Notes under the pieces: generated by a model
What the model was told of the DNA's origin: nothing
The model's input: only the letters and a program-made list of their open reading frames with translations
Database searches by the model: none
Program-made: the position numbers and the translations under genes
Shown: in pieces, positions 35,800 to 45,688 of the stretch
Layout of the letters: each line of letters begins with the position of its first letter
Numbering within the stretch: position 1 is the first letter of the stretch
Assembly: GCF_040529055.1 (NCBI RefSeq)
Contig: NZ_CP132342.1
Span: 2,354,001-2,418,000, forward strand
Origin: Xanthomonas sontii
Lineage (GTDB): Bacteria > Pseudomonadota > Gammaproteobacteria > Xanthomonadales > Xanthomonadaceae
Length of the DNA: 64,000 nucleotides
Direction of reading: 5' to 3'

Positions 35800-37173
35800 T
35801 CAGTTGAGCAGCCAGGGGTGCGGGCGCCTGCTGGATTGGCGTGCCACCAGGTTGTAGACGATGACCATGCCGAGCAGCAGCAGGCTCCAGGCCGGTGCCA
35901 GCCAGTGCGGTGCCACCGCGCCGGGCAGGCCGACCTGGCCGATGCTGATGGCGCCCAGCAGCGTCAGCGCGCAGTGCGCCACGACCAGCGCCAACACGCT
36001 GCGCGGCCAGCGCAGGCAGGCCAGCAGGACGGTGCTGGCAAGCAGGGTCCCGGTCAGGGTGATCGACACCGTCAGTGGGTAGTATGCGGTCGGGGCGTGT
36101 CTGAGCAGCCCGAGCAGCCAGGACAGGCCCAGCCACGGAAGCATCGCCGCGATCGCGCATTTCAGCACCACCTGGTTGAACAGCGTGCCGATCTGCCCGG
36201 GTGCGCCCATGCCGGGCAGCAGGGCGCTTTCCATCAGGCCGAGGTTGCCGTGCTTGCGCCAGAGCCACAGTCGTTGCAGGAACTTCGCGCTGGACAGGTT
36301 GGCCATGACGTTGGCCAGGATCAGCGGCAGCGTCGGCGATTGCGTGCCCACCAGCAGCAGCGTCCACAGCAACACCAGCGACGGCATGACGAGGACGGCC
36401 AGCGCGGTGCCGGCCGCGCTGCCGGGAGCGAAACCTGGACCGAGTGCGAAGCGCATGGCGCGTTCCGGTGCGCCGTGCAGGCCCGAGGGAACGCTGGGGC
36501 GCGCGATGCCCTGCATCCACCCACGGCGCCCGGTTTGCGATGCGACCACCTGCCTGATCGCGCCATCGCCGGGCAGGCGCGGCTGCAGGTTCATCCACAG
36601 CGGACGCAGCCAGGGCGCGAGCGCGACGGGCCGCGGCGTGCTGGCGCGGCGGTACGCCCACGTCGCGCCCGCGACGCACGCTGCAGCGATGGCCAGCATG
36701 GTGCTGCGCGGGTACGCGTCCAATGGCACGCCGACCCAGTAGTGCAGCATGAAGCCGAGGGGCGGCAGACACAGCAGTGCGGTACTGGACCACGCTGGCG
36801 CTGTCGCCAGCAGCAGCCCGCCGGACGCGCACAGCAGCAGCGTCGGTGCCGTCAGGCTGGGATCGCTGCCGCGCGGCATGTAAAGCAGGACCGGCACCAG
36901 CACAGTGCCGGCCACCGCCAGTGCGAACAGGCGCGCGAAGCGCTTGCGCAGCCCCGGAAGGCGCAGGCGATGCGCCTGCTCGAGCAGGCTCAGCAAGCGT
37001 GCGCCGAGTCGTGCCCAGAGCAGCAGCACGATGGGGCAGGTCAGCACCAGCGGCGATGGTGGATTGTCGACCCACGTCAGGGCCAATGCCGCGGCGATCA
37101 CCCAGGGGTAGACCCATCGGGTCCTGCCCGATGCCGCGTACAGCAGGCGCAGATCGGCGAGCAGGCGCTTCAT
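35800..37173 (-). CDS. ABC transporter membrane protein
   Basis: A 457-residue very hydrophobic protein with about 11-12 membrane segments and no recognisable catalytic motif. It follows the ATP-binding gene with a four-base overlap and belongs to a three-gene unit regulator-ATPase-permease of the YtrABC type, whose exported compound is unknown. A loop of about 100 residues after segment 6 has LWMNLQPRLPGDGAIRQVVAS. Functional assignment rests on gene context. Related clusters respond to cell-wall-active peptides; that is known for Bacillus Ytr and only a hint here. Confidence 0.72.
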   Translation of the reverse strand: MKRLLADLRLLYAASGRTRWVYPWVIAAALALTWVDNPPSPLVLTCPIVLLLWARLGARLLSLLEQAHRLRLPGLRKRFARLFALAVAGTVLVPVLLYMPRGSDPSLTAPTLLLCASGGLLLATAPAWSSTALLCLPPLGFMLHYWVGVPLDAYPRSTMLAIAAACVAGATWAYRRASTPRPVALAPWLRPLWMNLQPRLPGDGAIRQVVASQTGRRGWMQGIARPSVPSGLHGAPERAMRFALGPGFAPGSAAGTALAVLVMPSLVLLWTLLLVGTQSPTLPLILANVMANLSSAKFLQRLWLWRKHGNLGLMESALLPGMGAPGQIGTLFNQVVLKCAIAAMLPWLGLSWLLGLLRHAPTAYYPLTVSITLTGTLLASTVLLACLRWPRSVLALVVAHCALTLLGAISIGQVGLPGAVAPHWLAPAWSLLLLGMVIVYNLVARQSSRRPHPWLLN

Positions 37174-38084
37174 CCCGCCACCTCGATGAACAGGTCCTCC
37201 AGGCCGAGCCGGTCGATGCGCAGACCGGGCACGCCGAGCAGGGCGGAAGGCGGTTCGCTGGCGTGCAGCAGCACCGCGGTGCCGCCGTCGGCGCTGCGGC
37301 GCCGTGCGAGTTCGCCGCGCAGCACGGCGTCGCCGAGCAGCGCGGCGGCGGCCGGCGGCAGCGTGAGTCGCAACACGCTGTCCTTGAGTTCGTCCAGCGG
37401 CTGGTCCAGCAGCAGCCGGCCCTGGTGCAGGAACGCCACGCGCGAGGCCACCCGTTCCAGGTCGCTGACGATGTGGCTGGAGAACAGCACGGTGGCGCCG
37501 GCATCGCAGGTTTCGGTGACGATCTCGCGCATCAGGTCGCGGCGCGCCACCGGATCCAGCGCCGAGGCCGGTTCGTCCAGCACCAGTAGCGCCGGCCGCG
37601 CCGCCAGCGCCCGCACCAGGGCCAGGCGCTGGGCCTGGCCGGGCGAAAGCGTGTCGATGCGCTGGCGGCGGTCCAGTTCCCAGCGCTGCAGCAGCGTGTC
37701 GGCGCGCTGCGCGTCCCAGTGCGGATAGAGCTGCGCGGCGAAGGCGAGCAGTTCCGTCACGCGCATCCAGCCGAAGGCCTGGGGCTGCTGGGGCACGAAG
37801 CCGATGCGCGCCTTGCGCGCGTCGTCCAGTCGCAGCGCCGGACCGCCGAATACCTGCGCCTGGCCGCGCTGCGGCTGCAGCAGGCCGAGCAGGCAGGCCA
37901 ACAGGGTGCTCTTGCCGGCGCCGTTGCGGCCGATCAGTCCGACGACCTCGCCGCGCCCGATCTGCAGGCCCACGCCTCGCAGCACGTCGCTGGCACCGAA
38001 CGCCAGGTGCAGGTCGTGCGCCGCCAGCGGCACGTCCATGTCCAGATCGGTCTGGATTGCGCTCTGCATCGCCACGCTACTCAT
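37170..38084 (-). CDS. ABC transporter ATP-binding protein
   Basis: A 304-residue ATPase. Walker A is GLIGRNGAGKSTLL, the Q-loop lies in IGFVPQQPQAFGW, the signature is LSPGQAQRLALVRALA (LSPGQ instead of LSGGQ), Walker B is LLVLDEPASALDP and the switch His is in VLFSSHIVSDLE. A domain of about 75 residues follows the ATPase core. The ATG at 38084 has GGAG upstream and overlaps the GntR gene by eight bases. It energises the membrane protein encoded next. Confidence 0.9.
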   Translation of the reverse strand: MSSVAMQSAIQTDLDMDVPLAAHDLHLAFGASDVLRGVGLQIGRGEVVGLIGRNGAGKSTLLACLLGLLQPQRGQAQVFGGPALRLDDARKARIGFVPQQPQAFGWMRVTELLAFAAQLYPHWDAQRADTLLQRWELDRRQRIDTLSPGQAQRLALVRALAARPALLVLDEPASALDPVARRDLMREIVTETCDAGATVLFSSHIVSDLERVASRVAFLHQGRLLLDQPLDELKDSVLRLTLPPAAAALLGDAVLRGELARRRSADGGTAVLLHASEPPSALLGVPGLRIDRLGLEDLFIEVAG

Positions 38085-38466
38085 CGCCAGGTTCTCCAAA
38101 CAACTGTTCAAGACGTTCGATCACGGGAGGCGCCGGCAGGCCCAGTTCGCGGCAATGCCGGACCAGTTCCTGCAGTCGGGGTTCGATCAACTCCAGGCGC
38201 TGCCGTTGCGGTGCGGCGGCGGTCGCGGCCACTGCCATGCCGCGGCCGCGCAGGCGTTCCAGCACGCCCTCGGCTTCGAGCTGGCTGTAGGCGCGCGAGA
38301 CCGTCATCGGGTTCACCGCGTGGACCGCGGCGACCTCGCGCACCGAGGGCAGGCCGTCGCCCGGGCGCAGTTGCCCGGCGGCGACCAGGCGGCGGATCTG
38401 CTCGGCGATCTGCCGGTAGATCGGCTCGGGGGCGCTGGGTTGGACGTGGAGATGGGTTGCATCCAT
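38077..38466 (-). CDS. GntR family regulator, YtrA subfamily
   Basis: A 129-residue protein: a winged helix (about 14-80, PIYRQIAEQIRRLVAAGQLRPGDGLPSVREVA and NPMTVSRAYSQLEAEGVLERLRGRGMAV) and only a short C-terminal helical tail, as in the YtrA type, which lacks a large effector domain. It is the first gene of the operon with the ABC genes, so it probably represses its own unit. The start has no ribosome binding site; see the promoter entry for a leaderless reading. Confidence 0.9.
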   Translation of the reverse strand: MDATHLHVQPSAPEPIYRQIAEQIRRLVAAGQLRPGDGLPSVREVAAVHAVNPMTVSRAYSQLEAEGVLERLRGRGMAVAATAAAPQRQRLELIEPRLQELVRHCRELGLPAPPVIERLEQLFGEPGDE

Positions 38467-38502
38467 GTGTATTAATACATCAATACACTTGGCGGATGTC
38501 AA
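38467..38502 (-). promoter_or_regulatory. Promoter and palindromic operator of the GntR-ABC operon
   Basis: On the minus strand -35 TTGACA (38497-38502) and -10 TGTATT (38474-38479) are 17 bp apart. GTGTATT (38467-38473) and AATACAC (38482-38488) form an inverted repeat across the -10. Transcription would start at about the ATG (38466), giving a leaderless message. The palindrome is likely the site of the encoded regulator. Confidence 0.65.
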
Positions 38503-38533
38503 TGCGTTTGCCGACGAACGGTAGGCGGCGCGC

Positions 38534-39466
38534 TCAGGGTGGAGCGGGGTGGGCGAAGCGCAATTCGCCCAACGGGCCGGCCATCCGGAACGGCACCGAT
38601 TCCAGGCGCAGGCCGCGGTTGAGCTGGACGGCGAAATGCAGGTGCGGGCCACTGCTCAGGCCGGTGTTGCCGGACAGGCCGAGGCGGTCGCCACGCTGCA
38701 CCGCCTGGCCCACCCGCACCTGCACGCCGCCGGGGGCCAGGTGCGCGTAGATCGCCATGCTGCCGTCGGCGTGCACCACCCGCACCAGATTGGCGGCCTG
38801 ACCCAGGCGCGGGTCGGTGCCGGATTCGCGGAAGTCGTCGCGCACCTCCATCACCACGCCCGCGCGCGCGGCCAGCACCGGCGTGCCGTCGGGCAGGGCG
38901 AAATCCAGGGCATAGGCGTTGGCCGGGTCGCGATGGCTGAAGGCGCCGCCGAAGCCCTGGTCGATGCGCACCGGGCGATCGGCGAAAGGCAGGGCATACA
39001 GCACCGCGTCGGCATGGGCGCGCGGCGAACCGGGGACGGCCTCGATGCGCAGTCGGGCGCCGTCGCCGCCGGCCTCAGCGAGGTCGCCGGGGGGATACAG
39101 GCGCGCGACCACGCGGCGCTCGCCGGCGGCCAGCTCCGCGGTCAACGGCAGCGCGGGGACGGCGGTGAAGCCGGCGCTGTCGCCGAGCAGGCGGATCTGC
39201 ACCGGGCCGCCGAGCGGATTGCCCAGTGCAACCTCGCGCAGGCCGCTGTCGCGGGCGCTCACCTGCAGCCACGCTGGCGGTGGTTGTGGTTCGGGTCGCG
39301 GGGCATTCCATCGCAGCAGCGGCTGCGCGGGTGCGCCGGTCACTGCCGCCAGCGACAGGACCACGGCAAGCCAGCGGCGGGGGCGGCGTCGGCGCACGGG
39401 CAGGGGCGGCGATGGGGAAAGCGGAGTATGGACGAGGCCAGGGATCGAAAAATCATATCGCTTCAT
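38534..39466 (-). CDS. M23 family metallopeptidase (LytM-type), secreted
   Basis: A 310-residue protein with a signal peptide/anchor (about 28-48, RRWLAVVLSLAAVTGAPAQP after a basic, proline-rich start). An N-terminal beta domain follows (about 60-165), then a LytM/M23 domain (about 185-300). Metal ligands are His in FSHRDPANAYALDFALPDGTPV with the downstream Asp, and His residues in IYAHLAPGG and GPHLHFAVQ. Such enzymes cut peptide cross-links in peptidoglycan. The ATG at 39466 is the best fit but the ribosome binding site is weak. It is divergent from the riboswitch-controlled met operon. Confidence 0.82.
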   Translation of the reverse strand: MKRYDFSIPGLVHTPLSPSPPLPVRRRRPRRWLAVVLSLAAVTGAPAQPLLRWNAPRPEPQPPPAWLQVSARDSGLREVALGNPLGGPVQIRLLGDSAGFTAVPALPLTAELAAGERRVVARLYPPGDLAEAGGDGARLRIEAVPGSPRAHADAVLYALPFADRPVRIDQGFGGAFSHRDPANAYALDFALPDGTPVLAARAGVVMEVRDDFRESGTDPRLGQAANLVRVVHADGSMAIYAHLAPGGVQVRVGQAVQRGDRLGLSGNTGLSSGPHLHFAVQLNRGLRLESVPFRMAGPLGELRFAHPAPP

Positions 39467-39479
39467 CCGAATAAAGAGA

Positions 39480-39508
39480 TTGACATGGCCGGGAATCGCT
39501 GGCATCTT
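39480..39508 (+). promoter_or_regulatory. Promoter of the metX operon
   Basis: -35 TTGACA (39480-39485), 17-bp spacer, -10-like CATCTT (39503-39508). Predicted initiation near 39515 coincides with the first base of the riboswitch P1 stem. Confidence 0.6.
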
Positions 39509-39514
39509 GGCTCC

Positions 39515-39629
39515 ACCATCGAGACCGGCGGAGGGACAGGCCCTTTGATGCCGGGGCAGCCAGCGGACGCGCAAGCGGCCGTGTAGGTGCCAAATCCTGC
39601 GGGGACCCACGCGTCCGCCGAAAGATGGT
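39515..39629 (+). promoter_or_regulatory. SAM-I (S-box) riboswitch
   Basis: P1 is ACCATC (39515-39520) paired with GATGGT (39624-39629). The conserved core reads GAGACCGGCGGAGGGACAGG, CCCTTTGATGCCGGGGCAGC and later GGTGCCAAATCCTGC, which are S-box hallmarks (GGAGGGA, GGCCC, GATGCC, GGCAGCC, GGTGCCAAATCC). It precedes genes of methionine synthesis, so SAM should turn the operon down. No U-rich terminator follows; hairpins near 39635-39675 suggest control of translation or an unusual expression platform. Confidence 0.93.
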
Positions 39630-39701
39630 TCGATCCATGCCCTCTGCATGGCGAACGCGAGCTCCGCGAAGCTCGATGGCCGTTCCTCTCCGGATACCGC
39701 C

Positions 39702-40739
39702 ATGCGCCTCGTGAACTCGCCTGATCGCCCCACCTCCGCCACTTCGTCCCACGACCGCGTTGCCGCGCCGGCCGACGGCGTGCACGCGATGCGTGGCGAG
39801 ATCGCGGTCGCGTTGCCGCTGCGCCACGCCGGTGTGCAACTGCTGCGCCTGCGCTACGAACTGAGCGGCCCGGCTGCCGCGCCGGTGGTGTTCGTCGCCG
39901 GCGGCATCTCCGCGCACCGCCATCTCGCCGCCAACGCCAGCTTTCCCGAGAAGGGCTGGGCGGAAGGCCTGGTCGGGCCGAGGCGGGCGCTGGATCCCAC
40001 CCAGCGGCGGCTGCTGGCGTTCGATTTCGTCGGCGCCGACGGCAGCCTGGACGCGCCGATCGACAGCGCCGACCAGGCCGATGCCATCGCCGCGCTGCTG
40101 GACGCGCTGGACATCGCGCAACTGCACGGGTTCGTCGGCTACTCCTACGGTGCGCTGGTCGGCCTGCAACTGGCGGTGCGGCATCCGCAGCGCCTGCAGA
40201 AGCTGATCGCGGTCAGCGGCGCGCACCGCGCGCATCCGTATGCCGCCGCCTGGCGTGCGCTGCAGCGCCGCGCCGTGGCACTGGGCCAGCTGCAATGCGC
40301 CGAGAGCCACGGGCTGTCGCTGGCGCGGCAGTTCGCGATGCTCAGCTACCGCACTCCGGAGGAGTTCGGCGAACGCTTCGACGCGGCGCCGGAAGTGATC
40401 AACGGCCGCGTCCGCGTCGCCGCCGAAGACTACCTGGACGCCGCCGGCGCGCATTACGTGGCGCGCACCCAGGTCAACGCCTACCTGCGCCTGTCCGAAT
40501 CCATCGACCTGCATCGCATCGAGCCGGCTGCCGTCGCCGTGCCCACCGTGGTGGTGGCGGTCGAGGGCGACCGCCTGGTGCCGCTGTCGGACCTGGTCAC
40601 CCTGGTCGAAGGCCTGGGCCCGCGCGGCAGCCTGCGCGTGCTGCGTTCGCCCTACGGCCACGACGCCTTCCTGAAAGAAACCGATCGCATCGACGCGATT
40701 CTCGCCACCGCCCTTCGCCCCACCGGAGTTGCCGCATGA
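39702..40739 (+). CDS. metX: Homoserine O-acyltransferase (MetX-type alpha/beta hydrolase fold)
   Basis: A 345-residue protein of the MetX fold. The nucleophile is Ser148 in FVGYSYGALVGLQLAVRHP, the acid Asp in VAVEGDRLVPLSDL and the His in SPYGHDAFLKE. It transfers an acetyl or succinyl group from CoA to homoserine. The acyl donor cannot be told from sequence alone, and many gammaproteobacterial MetX enzymes use succinyl-CoA. The SAM riboswitch upstream and metB, hom downstream (four-base overlaps) fix the pathway. ATG at 39702 fits best; an ATG at 39648 inside a leader hairpin is possible. Confidence 0.85.
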   Translation: MRLVNSPDRPTSATSSHDRVAAPADGVHAMRGEIAVALPLRHAGVQLLRLRYELSGPAAAPVVFVAGGISAHRHLAANASFPEKGWAEGLVGPRRALDPTQRRLLAFDFVGADGSLDAPIDSADQADAIAALLDALDIAQLHGFVGYSYGALVGLQLAVRHPQRLQKLIAVSGAHRAHPYAAAWRALQRRAVALGQLQCAESHGLSLARQFAMLSYRTPEEFGERFDAAPEVINGRVRVAAEDYLDAAGAHYVARTQVNAYLRLSESIDLHRIEPAAVAVPTVVVAVEGDRLVPLSDLVTLVEGLGPRGSLRVLRSPYGHDAFLKETDRIDAILATALRPTGVAA

Positions 40740-41953
40740 GCACTGCCCACGACACCGATCTGCCCTGTAGTGCCGCCACCGCCGCGGTCCGCGCCGGCAT
40801 CGACCGCGATACCGCCTACGGTGCGGTGACCCCGCCGATCGTGCTGTCGTCGAACTTCAGCTTCGACGGCTTCGGCAACAAGCGCCAGTACGACTACACC
40901 CGCAGCGGCAACCCCACCCGCGACTTGCTCGGCGAAGCGCTGGCGGAACTGGAAGGCGGCGCCGGCGGGGTGATCACCGCCACCGGCATGGGCGCGATCA
41001 ACCTGGTGCTCAACGCGCTGCTGCAGCCCGGCGACAAGCTGGTGGTGCCGCACGACGCGTACGGCGGCAGCTGGCGCCTGTTCAATGCGCTGGCCAAGAA
41101 GGGCCACTTCGATCTGATCACCGCCGACCTGACCGATCCGCGCTCGCTGGCCGATGCGCTGGCGCAGGCGCCGAAACTGGTGCTGATCGAGACCCCGTCC
41201 AACCCGCTGCTGCGCATCACCGACCTGCGTTTCGTCATCGACGCCACGCACAAGGCCGGCGCGCTGGCGGTGGTCGACAACACCTTCCTGTCGCCGGCGC
41301 TGCAGACCCCGATCGCCTTCGGCGCCGACCTGGTGATCCACTCCACCACCAAGTACGTCAACGGCCACAGCGACGTGGTCGGTGGCGCGGTGATCGCGGC
41401 CGATGCCGAACTGCACCAGCAACTGGTGTGGTGGGCCAATGCGCTGGGCCTGACCGGCTCGCCGTTCGACGCGTTCCTGACCCTGCGCGGCCTGCGCACG
41501 CTGGACGCGCGCCTGCGCGCGCACCAGGAGAACGCGCAGGCGGTGGTGGAATTGCTGACCACGCACGCCGCGGTGCGCCAGGTGTACTACCCGGGCCTGG
41601 CCTCGCATCCGGGCCACGCGGTGGCGGCGCGGCAGCAGCGCGGCTTCGGTGCAATGATCAGTTTCGAACTGGCCGGCGGTGAGGCCGAGGTGCGCGCCTT
41701 CGTCGACGGCCTGCGCTACTTCACTCTGGCCGAATCGCTGGGCGGCGTGGAGAGCCTGATCGCGCATCCGGCGACCATGACCCATGCGGCGATGACCGCC
41801 GAGGCGCGCGCCAAGGCCGGGATTTCCGACGGCCTGCTGCGTCTGTCGGTGGGCATCGAATCCAGTGCGGACCTGGTCGCCGATCTACAGGCGGGCCTGC
41901 AGCGCGCGCAGCGCGCCGGCGAGGCGCTGGCCCGCAAACGGGTGGACGCGTGA
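40736..41953 (+). CDS. metB: Cystathionine gamma-synthase
   Basis: A 405-residue PLP enzyme of the Cys/Met metabolism family. The PLP lysine is Lys206 in IHSTTKYVNGHSD; SGNPTRDLLGEALAELEGG, ITATGMGAINLVL and LAESLGGVESLIAHPATMTH are further signatures. It joins acyl-homoserine with cysteine to form cystathionine (or directly with sulfide in some members). It is the middle gene of metX-metB-hom, overlapping both neighbours by four bases. Confidence 0.92.
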   Translation: MSTAHDTDLPCSAATAAVRAGIDRDTAYGAVTPPIVLSSNFSFDGFGNKRQYDYTRSGNPTRDLLGEALAELEGGAGGVITATGMGAINLVLNALLQPGDKLVVPHDAYGGSWRLFNALAKKGHFDLITADLTDPRSLADALAQAPKLVLIETPSNPLLRITDLRFVIDATHKAGALAVVDNTFLSPALQTPIAFGADLVIHSTTKYVNGHSDVVGGAVIAADAELHQQLVWWANALGLTGSPFDAFLTLRGLRTLDARLRAHQENAQAVVELLTTHAAVRQVYYPGLASHPGHAVAARQQRGFGAMISFELAGGEAEVRAFVDGLRYFTLAESLGGVESLIAHPATMTHAAMTAEARAKAGISDGLLRLSVGIESSADLVADLQAGLQRAQRAGEALARKRVDA

Positions 41954-43035
41954 GCAGCGGCCTGGCCGATGCGCCAGCGGTGCCGCTGCGTGCGGCGCCC
42001 GTCGCGGCCACCGCGCGGTTGGGCCTGCTCGGCACCGGCACCGTCGGCCGCGCCTTCGTCGCGCGCTACCAGGCGCTGCAGCAGCGCCGCCCCGGCCTGC
42101 CGACCTTCGCCTGGCTGGCCAATTCGCGTACCGTTGCCGATTGCGCGGTGACGCCGGCGCAGGCGCTGGCCGCGGCCAATGCCGCCGCGCGCACGGCGCA
42201 GGCGGTGACGTTGCCGGAGGATCTGGGCCGTGGCGACATCGTGGTCGACGCCACCGCCAGCGAGGCGGTGGCGCAGCGCCATGCCGAGTGGCTGCGGCGC
42301 GGCGTGCACGTGGTCACCGCCAACAAGCTCGGTCAGGGCGCCGCGCTGGCGCGGGCCGAACAGATCCAGGCCGCCCGCCATGCCGCCAGCACCCATTACG
42401 GCGACAGCGCCACGGTCGGCGCCGGGCTGCCGTTGCTGAGCAGCCTGCGTGCGCTGGTCGCCGGTGGCGACCATATCCATGCGGTGGAAGGCGTGCTGTC
42501 CGGCTCCCTGGCCTGGCTGCTGCATCGCTACGACGGCCACCGCGCCTTCTCCGCGTGCGTACGCGAGGCCGCGGCCGCCGGCTACACCGAGCCCGATCCG
42601 CGCGAGGACCTGTCCGGCGAGGACGTGCGGCGCAAGCTGCTGATCCTGGCCCGCGCCGCCGGCCTGCCGTTGCGTGCCGAGCAGGTGCAGGTGGAGTCGC
42701 TGGTGCCGGCCACGCTGGCCACGGTGCCGCTGGCGCAACTGGATGCCGCGCTCGAACAGCTGGACGCGCCGCTGGCGGCGCGCCTGGCGCAGGCACAGGC
42801 CGCCGGTGCCTGCCTGCGCTTCGTCGGTCGCTTCGATGCGTACGGTGCCTCGGTGGGCCTGCGCGCGCTGCCGCTGACGCATCCGCTGGCCAGCGGCGCC
42901 GGCACTGACAACCGCGTCGCCATCCACAGCGACCGCTACCTGCAGCAGCCGCTGCTGATCCAGGGGCCGGGTGCGGGCGCCGATGTCACCGCGGCGGCCT
43001 TGCTCGACGACGTGCTGCGGATCGCGGTGCGCTGA
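41950..43035 (+). CDS. hom: Homoserine dehydrogenase, monofunctional without ACT domain
   Basis: A 361-residue protein. The nucleotide-binding motif is LGLLGTGTVGRAFV. Substrate and catalytic regions are VVTANKLGQGAALARAEQ, YGDSATVGAGLPLLSSL, EGVLSGSLAWLL and AAAAGYTEPDPREDLSGEDVRRKLLILAR. It reduces aspartate semialdehyde to homoserine. No aspartokinase or ACT domain is attached, unlike ThrA, so it should escape threonine feedback and is instead tied to SAM through the riboswitch. The start is GTG at 41950, overlapping the metB stop. Confidence 0.92.
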   Translation: MSSGLADAPAVPLRAAPVAATARLGLLGTGTVGRAFVARYQALQQRRPGLPTFAWLANSRTVADCAVTPAQALAAANAAARTAQAVTLPEDLGRGDIVVDATASEAVAQRHAEWLRRGVHVVTANKLGQGAALARAEQIQAARHAASTHYGDSATVGAGLPLLSSLRALVAGGDHIHAVEGVLSGSLAWLLHRYDGHRAFSACVREAAAAGYTEPDPREDLSGEDVRRKLLILARAAGLPLRAEQVQVESLVPATLATVPLAQLDAALEQLDAPLAARLAQAQAAGACLRFVGRFDAYGASVGLRALPLTHPLASGAGTDNRVAIHSDRYLQQPLLIQGPGAGADVTAAALLDDVLRIAVR

Positions 43036-43192
43036 GCGAAACGAACGACGCCCGCCATCATGTGCGGGCATCGCGGTTCGGACTGGGGCGATACCGACGG
43101 CAGTCGGCGTGTGGGCAACGCTGCCTGCACGCCGATGCGTGCGGGTCACGCGGCGCGGCCGTCGCGCGTTGCACGACGGCCGGCGCCGCAGC

Positions 43193-45244
<2,052 letters not shown>

Positions 45245-45397
45245 GGTGACGCCTCCGATGCGGTAGGTAGCGCGACTGAGGAGCGGCGGTGAGCCGCCAT
45301 CTGGTTCCTTGAGTCCGATCACCCGGGGGCTTGCAGACGCGTGGCGCCGACGTCGTTTGACTCGCACGCGGACCGGGCACGCGCAGGGTCCGAATGA

Positions 45398-45415
45398 GAA
45401 GACAACGTTGTCAAC
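45398..45415 (-). promoter_or_regulatory. NagR-like (LacI family) operator upstream of the chitinase gene
   Basis: A perfect 12-bp palindrome GACAACGTTGTC lies at 45401-45412, about 160 bp before the chitinase start. It fits the NagR box reported for Xanthomonas (AATGACARCGYTGTCATT, from memory) except at its edges. Confidence 0.65.
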
Positions 45416-45456
45416 CGACAAATCCGACGAATGCGAGACAGATCCAGGATTGCTGC

Positions 45457-45474
45457 GATGACAACGTTTTCATG
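45457..45474 (-). promoter_or_regulatory. Second NagR-like box
   Basis: GATGACAACGTTTTCATG matches the same consensus with a change in the right arm. Its centre is about 59 bp from the first box, suggesting repression through paired sites. Confidence 0.55.
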
Positions 45475-45688
45475 ATTGTTCGATGCTGCGGTGCAGTGCG
45501 GGTGTGTCGAGTGCACCGAGGCGTGCGTGGTGCAGGGCGGGAGGCACACCGCCGAGCGGATGCGTGCAGCGCGCGCTGCTTGTCGATGGTGCGGCGGTGG
45601 TGCCGCGACGACCCGAGAGATTCCGCGGCAAGACGCGTTCGCGCCGCCGTGCAGGGTCAGTGACCGGACCTGTCGCGGGTGCGCGCGC

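Larger units (their letters stand above)
45245..45688. other. Upstream region of the chitinase gene
   Basis: 444 bp without a supported gene. It carries the two NagR-like boxes and the chitinase promoter at its left side; the right half (45480-45688) shows nothing recognisable. Confidence 0.55.

Noticed and set aside
43047..43069. GCCCGC..GCGGGC hairpin after hom as a terminator
   Set aside because: No T tract on either strand follows closely; evidence too weak to list.
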